64,000 nt of DNA from CBDBCU01 sp965203435 (GTDB lineage: Bacteria; Chloroflexota; Dehalococcoidia; Lucifugimonadales; UBA3495): NCBI GenBank assembly GCA_965203435.1, contig CBDBCU010000008.1, forward strand, positions 186,001-250,000, given 5' to 3'. The notes beneath the pieces were generated by a model. That model saw nothing but the letters and a program-made list of their open reading frames with translations. It was not told where the DNA came from and searched no databases. Numbering within the stretch: position 1 is the first letter of the stretch; every line of letters starts with the position of its first letter. Shown here in pieces: positions 7,136 to 14,800 of the stretch. The position numbers were made by a program, and so were the translations under genes.

Positions 7136-9844
7136 GTGAGCTATGACCTGACTAATGACGCCGAGCAGCCGCTGCGGCCGCCGCTGCCGGGCCTGTCCGA
7201 AAACCAGCGCAATCAGCTCAGCCGCTGGATTACCATCCTGACCCTGGTCGTGGTGGCCGCCCTCGGCCTCTGGTGGGCCGTCAACTTCTATACCGACTGG
7301 CTCTGGTTTCGGGAGTTGGGCTACGAGCGCGCCCTGGCCCGGGTGCGGGTGATGCAGACCGGGATGTTCACGATGGGCGTCTCCATCACCGCCTTTTTCA
7401 TCAGCCTGAATCAGCTGATTGCCCTGCGCCTGTCCCAACAAGGCACGACCACCCGCATCATCCCCCTGGACTTTATGCGGCTGCTCTTTTTCCTGCTGCG
7501 GGCCGGCCTTATGATAACCATGTTCGCCCCCGGCCTGGCGCTGGGGTTCTATGCCTACAACTACTGGGAGCCAATGCTGCTCCTGTTCGAGCTGGAATCC
7601 TTTGACGCCGCTGACCCCATATTCGGGCTGGATGTCAGCTGGTATGTGGTCAATCTGGAGATGATGGACTTTCTCCAGAATTGGCTGTTCTGGCAGTGCC
7701 TGGTCAATATCGGCGCAACCCTGGCCCTGTATTGGGCGATTTACTGGCTGCGCGGCGTCAGCTTTATCGTAACCCCCAAGGTAACGACCCACTTTGCGGT
7801 AATGGGCATTTGCCTGATGGTCAATCTGGCCTGGGGGCATACGATCGATGTTTTCAACCTGCTTTATTCCGATAGCGGGGCCGTGTTCGGGGCCGCCTAT
7901 ACCGATGTGCAGGCCCGGATGCCGGCGTTGTTCTTTTTGACCGCCATAGCATTGCTGGCCGCCGCCGCTTTCGCGGTCAGCATCCGCTACGCCGGCTTTC
8001 GGCTGATGGCCGGGGCGTTCAGCCTGTGGCTGCTGCTCTTTGTACTGGCCGGCCTGGTCTATCCCCTGCTGTTTCAGCGCTTTCAGGTAGCCCCGGATGA
8101 ATTCGCCCGGGAGGAACCCTATATCCGCCGCAACATAGAGGCCACCCGGGCCGCCTACGGCTTGGATCAGGTGACGGAATCGGTCTATCCCGCCGCGGCC
8201 GCCCTGAACCCGGCGGCGATACCGCAGCACCGGGATACCCTGGACAACATCCGCCTGTGGGATTCGGCCCCCTTGCGGGACGCCTACAATCAGCTCCAGT
8301 TTATGGAGCTTTACTATACCTTTCGGAATATGGATTCGGATCGCTATGTCATCGACGGGCAGCTGCGGCCGGTGCTGATTGGGGCTCGGGAACTGGATCC
8401 GGAAAACCTGCCGGCGGAGGCCCGCAACTGGGTCAATCAGCGCCTGCAATACACCCACGGCTATGGGGTAGCCATGAGTCCGGCCACCGGCTTTACCCCC
8501 GGGGAAGGGCGGCCGGAGTTCTTTATTCAGGATATTCCGATTCAGGGGGAGCTGCCGGTGTCGCGGCCGGAAGTGTATTACGGGGAAAGTCCCGGCAAGT
8601 TTGCCATCGTCAAGGGCGGGCTGCGGGAAGTGAATCCGGACGCCGCCTATGCCGGCTATGCCGGGGAGGGCGGCGTGCCGCTGAGTTCCCGGTGGCGGCG
8701 GGCCGTCTTTGCCCTGCGTTTCCTGGACATCAATATCCTGCTCAGCGATCAGATAAAGCCGGAAAGCCGCATCCAATATCGCCGCCAGGTGCAAGAACGG
8801 GTGCGGGCCATCGCCCCTTTCCTCAAACTCGATCCCGACCCTTACCCGGTACTGGACGCTGCCGGCAAGCTGTGGTGGATTCAAGATGCCTATACCGTCA
8901 CCGACCGCTATCCCTACGCTACGCCCAGCGGCAATGGGTATAACTATATCCGCAACAGCGTCAAGGTGGTGGTGGACGCCTATAATGGCGATGTGGATTT
9001 TTATGTGGCCGACCCGGCGGACGGGATGGCGAAAATCTATCGGGGCGTTTTTACCCGCCTGTTCAAGGATCTGGAGGAAATGCCGGCGGATTTGCGGCGG
9101 CATATCCGCTATCCGCCGGCCCTGTTCACCGCCCAGGCCGAAATGTACCGGCGCTATCACATCACCGATCCGCAGGTATTCTTTAACCAGGCCGAGCAGT
9201 GGGCCCTGCCCCGGGAAACCCGCATCGGCAAAACCGGGGCGCCGGTAACGCCCACCTATCTGGTAATGCGGCTGCCCGGGGCGGAAAAAGAGGAGTTCGT
9301 GCTGCTGCTGCCCTTTACCCCGGCGGGGCAGAAAAAGAACTTGGTGGGCTGGCTGCTGGCCCGCAACGATGGGGAAAACTACGGCCAACTGCTGAGTCTG
9401 CAACTGCCCGACGACCGGCAGATTGACGGCCCCAGCCAGGTCGAAGCCCGCATTGAAAACGACCAGCAAGTATCCCAGCAGTTCACCCTGTGGGACGGCT
9501 CCGGCTCCCAAATCATCCGGGGGCAACTGCTGGTCTTGCCCCTGGCTGATACAATAGTTTATGTGGAGCCGTTGTACCTGCAATCCACGGCCCTGGCTTT
9601 CCCGGAGTTGAAAAAGGTTATACTGGCCGACAACACCAACCTGGTGATGGCCGATACCCTTGAGGAGGGCCTGGCCCGGCTGGTCGGCCGGCCGCCGCCG
9701 GCAGCGGCAACAGACGCCGCCGGATCCGCGCCCGCAACGGCCCGGGTCGCGGAAATCGAGCAGGCCCTGGGGCAAATGGCGGCGGAACTGGCCGCCCTGG
9801 AGCAGTCCCTGGAAAACCTACGCCAAACCTTGAGAGGAGAATAG
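7136..9844 (+). CDS. UPF0182 family integral membrane protein
   Basis: The product has 902 residues. The first 330 hold about seven or eight membrane segments separated by short loops. The remaining 570 are a soluble, probably extracytoplasmic region typical of the family (NIRLWDSAPLRDAYNQLQ, PEVYYGE, IRNSVKVVVDAYNGDVDFY). The C-terminus has an Ala-rich stretch and a coiled coil (AEIEQALGQMAAELAALEQSLENL). The function of UPF0182 is not established. The GTG at 7136 is chosen because it follows the ribosome site and starts before the first membrane segment; the frame is open further upstream through the promoter. The argD start lies two bases after the stop, so both genes share a transcript. 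Confidence 0.93.
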   Translation: MSYDLTNDAEQPLRPPLPGLSENQRNQLSRWITILTLVVVAALGLWWAVNFYTDWLWFRELGYERALARVRVMQTGMFTMGVSITAFFISLNQLIALRLSQQGTTTRIIPLDFMRLLFFLLRAGLMITMFAPGLALGFYAYNYWEPMLLLFELESFDAADPIFGLDVSWYVVNLEMMDFLQNWLFWQCLVNIGATLALYWAIYWLRGVSFIVTPKVTTHFAVMGICLMVNLAWGHTIDVFNLLYSDSGAVFGAAYTDVQARMPALFFLTAIALLAAAAFAVSIRYAGFRLMAGAFSLWLLLFVLAGLVYPLLFQRFQVAPDEFAREEPYIRRNIEATRAAYGLDQVTESVYPAAAALNPAAIPQHRDTLDNIRLWDSAPLRDAYNQLQFMELYYTFRNMDSDRYVIDGQLRPVLIGARELDPENLPAEARNWVNQRLQYTHGYGVAMSPATGFTPGEGRPEFFIQDIPIQGELPVSRPEVYYGESPGKFAIVKGGLREVNPDAAYAGYAGEGGVPLSSRWRRAVFALRFLDINILLSDQIKPESRIQYRRQVQERVRAIAPFLKLDPDPYPVLDAAGKLWWIQDAYTVTDRYPYATPSGNGYNYIRNSVKVVVDAYNGDVDFYVADPADGMAKIYRGVFTRLFKDLEEMPADLRRHIRYPPALFTAQAEMYRRYHITDPQVFFNQAEQWALPRETRIGKTGAPVTPTYLVMRLPGAEKEEFVLLLPFTPAGQKKNLVGWLLARNDGENYGQLLSLQLPDDRQIDGPSQVEARIENDQQVSQQFTLWDGSGSQIIRGQLLVLPLADTIVYVEPLYLQSTALAFPELKKVILADNTNLVMADTLEEGLARLVGRPPPAAATDAAGSAPATARVAEIEQALGQMAAELAALEQSLENLRQTLRGE

Positions 9845-9846
9845 TT

Positions 9847-11037
9847 ATGAGCGTCAGCAGCGACTGGATTGCCGTCGAGAACCGCTATTACGCCCAAACG
9901 GTGCGCCGCCAGCCGGTGGTCATCGTGCGCGGCGAAGGCTCCCGGGTCTGGGACGCCGACGGCAAGGAATATCTGGATTTCGTCGCCGGCTGGGCCGTGG
10001 ACAACCTGGGCCATTCCCATCCGGCGGTGACCCAGGCCATCGTGGAGCAGGCCGGCACCCTGCTGCAAACCTCCAATCAGTTCTACACCGTGCCGCAGCT
10101 GCAACTGGCCGAGCTGCTGGTGGAAAACAGCTGCCTGGATCGGGTGTTTTTCGGCAACAGTGGGGCCGAGGCCAACGAGGGGGCGCTGAAACTGGCCCGG
10201 CGCTACGGCAAGCTGCATCGGGACGGGGCTTATGAAGTGATTACCGCTTTCAGCTCCTTCCACGGGCGCACGATGGCCACCGTGGCCGCCACCGGCCAGC
10301 CGCATTATCAGGAATCCTTTACCCCCCTGCTGCCCGGCTTTGTCCATGTGGACTTTGACGATGTGGAAGCCATTATGAATGCGACCACCGACCGCACGGC
10401 CGCCGTCTTTCTGGAGCCGGTGCAGGGCGAGGGCGGCGTCGTCATCCCGGCGGACGATTACCTGCAACGGGTGCGGGATTGGTGCGACCGCCAGGGCCTG
10501 CTGCTGATTCTGGATGAAGTGCAGACCGGCCTGGGCCGCTTGGGGAGTCTGTTCGGCTATCAGGAATATGGCGTCGAGCCGGATGTGATGACCCTGGCCA
10601 AGGGCTTGGGCTACGGCGTTCCCATCGGCGCTTTTATGTCCAAGGAATCCGCTATGGCCTTGGTGCCGGGGGATCACGGCTCCACCTTTGGCGGCAATGC
10701 CTTGACGACCGCCGCCGCCTATGCCGGCACCAAGTTTCTGATCGATAACGACATCCCCGGCCAGGTCAAGGAATTGGAGCCCTATCTGCTGGGCCGGCTG
10801 GATGAACTGAAATCCCGCTTTTCCTTTGTTGCCGAAGTGCGCGGCAAGGGCTTGCTGGCCGCCGTAGAGTTTGAGCAGGATATTGCCGGGCAGGTGTTGA
10901 CCAACGCCAACGCCGCCGGCATCCTGCTGAACGCCGTCCGCCCCAACGCCATCCGCTTTATGCCGCCGCTGACCATCACCCGGGCGGAAATTGACGAGGG
11001 GGTAAGCCGGCTGGAACAGGCCCTAGCGCAGATTTAG
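9847..11037 (+). CDS. argD: Acetylornithine aminotransferase
   Basis: A 396-residue class III PLP aminotransferase. It converts N-acetylglutamate semialdehyde to N2-acetylornithine in arginine synthesis. Visible motifs are FFGNSGAEANEGALKLARRYG for cofactor phosphate binding, the FHGRT motif, LILDEVQTGLGRLG, and the Schiff-base lysine K252 in LAKGLGYGVPIGAF. STFGGNAL follows. The closest alternatives are ornithine or 4-aminobutyrate aminotransferases. Length, motif set and the nearby argG favour ArgD. The gene follows UPF0182 by two bases with GAGAGGAGA as ribosome site. Confidence 0.88.
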   Translation: MSVSSDWIAVENRYYAQTVRRQPVVIVRGEGSRVWDADGKEYLDFVAGWAVDNLGHSHPAVTQAIVEQAGTLLQTSNQFYTVPQLQLAELLVENSCLDRVFFGNSGAEANEGALKLARRYGKLHRDGAYEVITAFSSFHGRTMATVAATGQPHYQESFTPLLPGFVHVDFDDVEAIMNATTDRTAAVFLEPVQGEGGVVIPADDYLQRVRDWCDRQGLLLILDEVQTGLGRLGSLFGYQEYGVEPDVMTLAKGLGYGVPIGAFMSKESAMALVPGDHGSTFGGNALTTAAAYAGTKFLIDNDIPGQVKELEPYLLGRLDELKSRFSFVAEVRGKGLLAAVEFEQDIAGQVLTNANAAGILLNAVRPNAIRFMPPLTITRAEIDEGVSRLEQALAQI

Positions 11038-11039
11038 GG

Positions 11040-11135
11040 GGGGCGGCTTGCCCATCCTTCAACAAGTTCAGGATGAGCGGGGGGTGAGTGTTCAGGGTGA
11101 GCGGTTGGTTAACGGTTCATCCTGAACTGCGAACC
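11040..11135. repeat. Family B copies
   Basis: Two degenerate copies of the CATCCTGAACTTGTTGAAGG type occur in the 180-base gap after argD (about 11051-11083 and 11116-11128). Confidence 0.6.
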
Positions 11136-11218
11136 GGTTGGGGTATAATGCAAGGGCAACCTCTTGGGAGTTGCCCGGCATATCCCCGGCCGGGTAAGTC
11201 AAGGGCAAGGAGGCATTT

Positions 11219-11464
11219 ATGATTAACCGCAAAGAACTGGAAATGCTGGAACGGATAACCCTTAATCCCGACCCCAAGGTGGGCCAGCCGGTTATCCGCA
11301 ACACCGACCTGACCGTGCAGAAAGTCCTGCATCTGCTCAGCCGGGATATTCCCCTGGTCGAAATCGTCAAGCAGCACCCTCCGGTCACTGAGGAGGACCT
11401 CCGGGCCTGCCTGCTGTTCGCCCAGAAAACTATGGAGGACATCACCTTTATGCCCCTGGACTGA
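11219..11464 (+). CDS. DUF433 protein, antitoxin-like (copy 1)
   Basis: This 81-residue protein matches the DUF433 pattern: RITLNPDPKVGQPVIRNTDLTV, a helical middle, and a C-terminal ITFMPLD. DUF433 proteins resemble VapB-type antitoxins with a helix-turn-helix and are often paired with DUF5615 PIN-like toxins, as here about 740 bases downstream. This is the most divergent of the three copies: the family sequence GTRLTV reads NTDLTV, and the middle differs (SRDIPLVEIVKQHPPVTEEDL). AAGGAGG lies seven bases before the start. A family A repeat separates it from copy 2. Confidence 0.82.
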   Translation: MINRKELEMLERITLNPDPKVGQPVIRNTDLTVQKVLHLLSRDIPLVEIVKQHPPVTEEDLRACLLFAQKTMEDITFMPLD

Positions 11465-11524
11465 ACCGGGGGCGGCCACAATCAAACTCCTGATCGCGGG
11501 ATGGGTAAGGCAATCGCATATAAA

Positions 11525-11612
11525 ACCGTCCTTCCCGCGCAAGCGGGAATCCAGAAATGTACCAGAGACGACGTGGACTCTGGATTCCCGCTTACGCGGG
11601 AATGACGGTAAG
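11525..11612. repeat. Family A inverted pair
   Basis: Inverted arms with CTTCCCGCGCAAGCGGGAAT and ATTCCCGCTTACGCGGGAAT cores are separated by about 35 bases. The element ends 13 bases before the copy 2 start codon, so it lies in that gene's leader. Confidence 0.85.
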
Positions 11613-11624
11613 AGGAGCGGTTTT

Positions 11625-11876
11625 ATGAACGGGAAAGACCAAGCGCTGCTGGAGCGCATCACCAGAAACCCGGAAGTAATGGTAGGCAAGCCGGTCATTC
11701 GCGGCACCCGTTTGACCGTAGGTTTCATCATCGGTCTGTTGGGACATGGGATGACCATCGAGGAAATCCTCGCGGAGTATTCCCATATCAGCCGGGAGGA
11801 CATCCTGGCCTGCCTGCGCTATGCGGAGCAGGAAATGGCCCGGAATACCTTTCTGCCGGCGCGGGCGGGAGTGTAA
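11625..11876 (+). CDS. DUF433 protein, antitoxin-like (copy 2)
   Basis: The 83-residue product carries the full DUF433 signature: RITRNPEVMVGKPVIRGTRL, a helical segment GMTIEEILAEYSHISREDI, and a C-terminal helix. It is nearly identical to copy 3 over the first 56 residues but ends differently (EQEMARNTFLPARAGV). The ribosome site is weak (AGAGGAGCGG, 8-10 bases upstream) and the leader is the right arm of a family A repeat. A DNA-binding antitoxin role is inferred from family knowledge and from the DUF5615 gene downstream. Confidence 0.86.
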   Translation: MNGKDQALLERITRNPEVMVGKPVIRGTRLTVGFIIGLLGHGMTIEEILAEYSHISREDILACLRYAEQEMARNTFLPARAGV

Positions 11877-11931
11877 TTCCCCGGGCTGAACCGGGTACGG
11901 CTCGAAGCCAAGTCCCGAAAGGAGCGGTTTT

Positions 11932-12189
11932 ATGAACGGGAAAGACCAGGCGCTGCTGGAGCGCATCACGATGAACCCGGAGGTAAAGGTGGGCAAGCCG
12001 GTTATTCGCGGCACCCGCTTGACCGTGGATTTCATCATCGGCCTGCTGGGGAATGGGATGACCGTCGAGGAAATCCTGGCCGAGTATTCCCATATCAGCC
12101 AAGAGGACATCCGGGCCTGCCTGCTGTTTGCCCAGAAGTCCTTGGAGGACATCACCTTTATGCCCCTGGGCGTAGCGGAAGGTGTGTAA
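11932..12189 (+). CDS. DUF433 protein, antitoxin (copy 3, toxin-adjacent)
   Basis: The 85-residue product starts almost exactly like copy 2 (MNGKDQALLERIT.NPEV.VGKPVIRGTRLTV). From about residue 61 it follows copy 1 instead (RACLLFAQK..EDITFMPL). The gene therefore looks like a mosaic of its two neighbours. It ends directly at the DUF5615 gene, whose frame opens at or just after its stop, so this copy is the likely cognate antitoxin. AAAGGAGCGG precedes the ATG by five bases. Confidence 0.88.
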   Translation: MNGKDQALLERITMNPEVKVGKPVIRGTRLTVDFIIGLLGNGMTVEEILAEYSHISQEDIRACLLFAQKSLEDITFMPLGVAEGV

Positions 12190-12200
12190 TTCGTTTCCTG

Positions 12201-12590
12201 GTGGACGAATGCGCCGGCCCGGCGGTAGCCCAGTGGCTGTATTTGCAGGAGCATGAAGTCCTTTCCGTCAGCCCGGATTACCGGGGGTTGGAGGACCTTG
12301 CCGTTCTGCAATGGGCGGTGGCCGAGGAGCGGATCGTAGTTACCGGCGATAAAGACTTCGGCGAACTGGTTTTCCATCGCGGCGAGCCGCACCGGGGGGT
12401 GATTTTGTTGCGGATGGAGGATCAAAGCCCCGCCACAAAAATAGCGATGCTCCAATACTTGCTGGAGCAAGCCACTCCTCTGGTGGCCGACAATTTCGTC
12501 GTGGTCACTGAGGAAAAGGCAAGTTTCAACAACCGCCGTTTCAGGCATCGCCGGGCCGGCGGCCGCCGGACTCCAAGGCAGCGGCCCTAA
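12201..12590 (+). CDS. DUF5615 PIN-like protein, putative toxin
   Basis: The 129-residue product matches DUF5615 Mut7-C/PIN-like proteins. It has an N-terminal LVDECAGPAVAQWL with the first acidic residue, a middle VVTGDKDFGELVFH with the DKDFG acidic motif, and GVILLRM. These proteins are the putative RNase partners of DUF433 antitoxins. The annotated start is GTG at 12201. The conserved strand before it (RFLV) suggests translation may begin earlier, for example at an ATT at 12189 that overlaps the antitoxin stop by one base, since no ATG is available. The last 20 residues are Arg-rich (RRFRHRRAGGRRTPRQR) and look like an extension. Activity is not shown by sequence alone. Confidence 0.82.
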   Translation: MDECAGPAVAQWLYLQEHEVLSVSPDYRGLEDLAVLQWAVAEERIVVTGDKDFGELVFHRGEPHRGVILLRMEDQSPATKIAMLQYLLEQATPLVADNFVVVTEEKASFNNRRFRHRRAGGRRTPRQRP

Positions 12591-12615
12591 ACCCATTCGG
12601 AGGTAGGCAACCCTG

Positions 12616-13806
12616 ATGGCAAAAGATAAAATTGTCCTGGCTTACAGCGGCGGGCTGGATACTTCGGTGGCCGTCCCCTGGCTGCAAGAGGAATACGGCG
12701 CCGACATCATTACCCTGACCATTGACCTGGGAATGGTGGATTTGGCCGCCATCCGGGAACGGGCTTTGCAGGTGGGCGCGGCCCAGGCCCGGACGGTGGA
12801 CGGGCGGGAAACCCTGGTCAACGAGTTTCTCTTTCCCGCTTTGCAGGCCGGGGCCATCTACGAGGAGCAGTATCCCCTGGCGACCGCTTTGGGCCGTCCC
12901 CTGATTGCCCGCTACTTGGTCGAGGCGGCCCGGGCCGAGGGGGCCTATGCCGTAGCCCACGGCTGCACCGGCAAGGGCAATGACCAGGTGCGGATTGATG
13001 TGGGCGTCGCCGCCCTGGCTTCGGACTTGAAAGTCATCGCCCCCATCCGGGATTGGGGGATGAGCCGGGAGGATGAAATCGCCTACGGCCAAGCCCGCAA
13101 TCTGCCGATCAATGCCAGCCAAAGCCGCTTTTCCGTGGATGAAAACCTGTGGGGCCGCAGCGCCGAGGCCGGGGAACTAGAGGATCCCTGGTTGGAACCG
13201 CCGGAGGATGCCTATGCCTGGACTAACCCGGTAAGCCAAACTCCGGAGACGCCGGCCTATGTGGAAATCCGCTTTGAGCAGGGCGTACCCACGGCGGTGG
13301 ATGGGGAAACGATGGCCGGCGTGGATTTAATCCGCCATCTGAACGCCATCGCCGGGGAACACGGCGTCGGGCGGGTGGATCATGTAGAGAACCGCTTGGT
13401 GGGCATCAAGTCCCGGGAGGTTTATGAAACGCCGGCGGCGGTAACGCTGCACGCCGCCCACAAAGCCCTGGAAACCCTGACCTTGAGCAAAGACCAGGCC
13501 CGCACCAAAGCCAGCATTGCCCAGGAATATGCCGATCTGGTCTATAACGGCCTGTGGTTCACCCGCCACCGCCAGGATTTGGATGCCTACATCCGCAGCA
13601 CCCAGCGTTATGTCAGCGGCGAGGTACGGGTACGGCTGCACCGGGGCGTCTGCACGGTAGTGGGCCGGCGGGCGCCGCAAGCCCTGTATCAGTACCAGCT
13701 GGCGACCTATGACCGGGCGGATCAGTTCGACCACGCCGCCGCCGCCGGTTTCATCAGCATCTACGGCCTGCCGGTACGCACCCAAAACCAAGCCCAGCCG
13801 GATTAG
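12616..13806 (+). CDS. argG: Argininosuccinate synthase
   Basis: The 396-residue enzyme joins citrulline and aspartate with ATP to give argininosuccinate. The N-type ATP pyrophosphatase loop is SGGLDTSVAV at residues 11-20. Further family motifs are AYAVAHGCTGKGNDQVR, SRFSVDENLWGRSAEAGELEDPW and GRVDHVENRLVGIKSREVYETPA. Length and motifs are normal. The start has GGAGGTAGGCAA upstream. It is separated from argD by the DUF433/DUF5615 genes, so the arginine genes here are not one clean operon. No ARG-box-like operator was recognised. Confidence 0.97.
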   Translation: MAKDKIVLAYSGGLDTSVAVPWLQEEYGADIITLTIDLGMVDLAAIRERALQVGAAQARTVDGRETLVNEFLFPALQAGAIYEEQYPLATALGRPLIARYLVEAARAEGAYAVAHGCTGKGNDQVRIDVGVAALASDLKVIAPIRDWGMSREDEIAYGQARNLPINASQSRFSVDENLWGRSAEAGELEDPWLEPPEDAYAWTNPVSQTPETPAYVEIRFEQGVPTAVDGETMAGVDLIRHLNAIAGEHGVGRVDHVENRLVGIKSREVYETPAAVTLHAAHKALETLTLSKDQARTKASIAQEYADLVYNGLWFTRHRQDLDAYIRSTQRYVSGEVRVRLHRGVCTVVGRRAPQALYQYQLATYDRADQFDHAAAAGFISIYGLPVRTQNQAQPD

Positions 13807-13871
13807 GACGGCAAGCCGCTACCCGGTGGCAACAGTTGCGCCCCGGCAACCGGCAGCGCAAGGAGGCAACA

Positions 13872-14105
13872 ATGGACAAGGTAATGTCCTGGGCGGAAAT
13901 CGAGGAAACCTTTAACGGGGAGTGGGTGCTGATTGAGGACCCGGAGTGCGCCCCGAATCTGAAAATCATCCGCGGCAAGGTCATTTTCCACAGTAAAGAC
14001 CGGGCCGAGGTCAATACCAAAATGGCGGAGCTGACCCGGATGCACCACGCCATCATGTATATCGGCGGCCTGCCGGAAGGGATGGAGATGGTTCTCCGCG
14101 CTTAA
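13872..14105 (+). CDS. Small protein, copy 1 of a pair upstream of a retropepsin
   Basis: The 77-residue product begins MDKVMSWAEIEETFNGEWVL and continues with IEDPE, a basic strand RGKVIFHSKDRAEV and the C-terminal GGLPEGMEMVLRA. It is strongly similar to the next gene over its whole length. The ATG at 13872 is preceded by AAGGAGGCAACA; upstream in-frame starts would extend into the argG spacer. The function is unknown. In cassettes I recall from cyanobacteria and Chloroflexota, similar small proteins sit before an aspartyl-protease-family gene, which fits here. Confidence 0.8.
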   Translation: MDKVMSWAEIEETFNGEWVLIEDPECAPNLKIIRGKVIFHSKDRAEVNTKMAELTRMHHAIMYIGGLPEGMEMVLRA

Positions 14106-14127
14106 CCGGCGCAACAAGGAGGAAACA

Positions 14128-14355
14128 ATGGACGAGGTAATGTCCTGGGCGGAAATCAAGGAAACCTTTAACGGGGAGTGGGTGCTGATTGAGGACCCGG
14201 AATTCTCCCCCGGGCCGCAATTCGTCCGCGGCAAGGTCATTTTCCACAGCAAAGACCGGGCCGAAATCAGCGTCAAAATGGCGGAGCTGACCCGGGTAAA
14301 CCACGCCATCAAGTATCTCGGCGGCCTGCCGGAAGGGATGGAGATGGTTCTGTGA
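14128..14355 (+). CDS. Small protein, copy 2 of the pair
   Basis: The 75-residue product is a close paralogue of the preceding one (MDEVMSWAEIKETFNGEWVL; RGKVIFHSKDRAEISVKMAELTRVNHAI; GGLPEGMEMVL). Differences concentrate in the middle (FSPGPQFV against CAPNLKII) and copy 2 lacks the two last residues. The ribosome site is CAAGGAGGAAACA. Its stop overlaps the GTG start of the retropepsin gene by four bases, so the two are translationally coupled. The pair probably arose by tandem duplication. Partner, substrate or antitoxin of the protease are all possible; the sequence does not tell which. Confidence 0.82.
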   Translation: MDEVMSWAEIKETFNGEWVLIEDPEFSPGPQFVRGKVIFHSKDRAEISVKMAELTRVNHAIKYLGGLPEGMEMVL

Positions 14356-14735
14356 GCTCGCCGTTCGACCCGGTAGGCCAAGTCATAGCCGTTGAGGTAC
14401 ATTTGTACGGGCCGGCGGGACTTTGGTATGCCGACTTTGCGCTGGATACCGGCGCAACGCGTTCCCTGGTCAGTCAGGATATAGCCCTCCAGCTGGGCTA
14501 TGACTTGGCCGCCGCTGTCAGTTTTTCCAGCTTCGTTACCGGCAGCGGCATAGAAACGGCGCCGATCATCGACTTTGCCCGGGTGGAAGCGTTGGAACGG
14601 GAACGCCGCGCTTTTCCGATGCTGTGCCACACCCTGCCCGCCGGCGCTCCTGTGGACGGAGTCCTCGGCCTGGACTTTTTCCGGGGGCAGAAACTGACTA
14701 TTGACTTCCGCGCCGGCCGGGTAACGCTGGAATAG
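14352..14735 (+). CDS. Retropepsin-like aspartic protease
   Basis: The 127-residue product has the single-domain retropepsin fold signature. The catalytic loop is FALDTGATRSLVS with D32, followed by SFVTGSGIETAPI for the flap region and DGVLGLDFFRGQKLTIDF for the psi-loop. Such proteins act as dimers, each chain giving one Asp. There is no signal peptide, so it should be cytoplasmic. It starts with GTG overlapping the stop of small-protein copy 2. The context suggests the two small proteins are its substrates, inhibitors or adaptors, which is inference from coupling only. Confidence 0.85.
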   Translation: MSSPFDPVGQVIAVEVHLYGPAGLWYADFALDTGATRSLVSQDIALQLGYDLAAAVSFSSFVTGSGIETAPIIDFARVEALERERRAFPMLCHTLPAGAPVDGVLGLDFFRGQKLTIDFRAGRVTLE

Positions 14736-14800
14736 CAGCCTTTCATCCCGAACATCCGAAACATCCCGAACCCTATGGGGCTAACCGCCCGGAGGTTTTT

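Noticed and set aside
7043..9775. A 910-codon open frame on the minus strand
   Set aside because: It is the antisense shadow of the UPF0182 gene; its sequence is rich in Gln, Gly and Pro with no domain, and has no ribosome site.
13803..14630. Minus-strand frame across the small-gene/retropepsin cassette
   Set aside because: It mirrors the duplicated small genes on the other strand; the plus-strand genes have ribosome sites, coupling and a recognisable DTGA motif.
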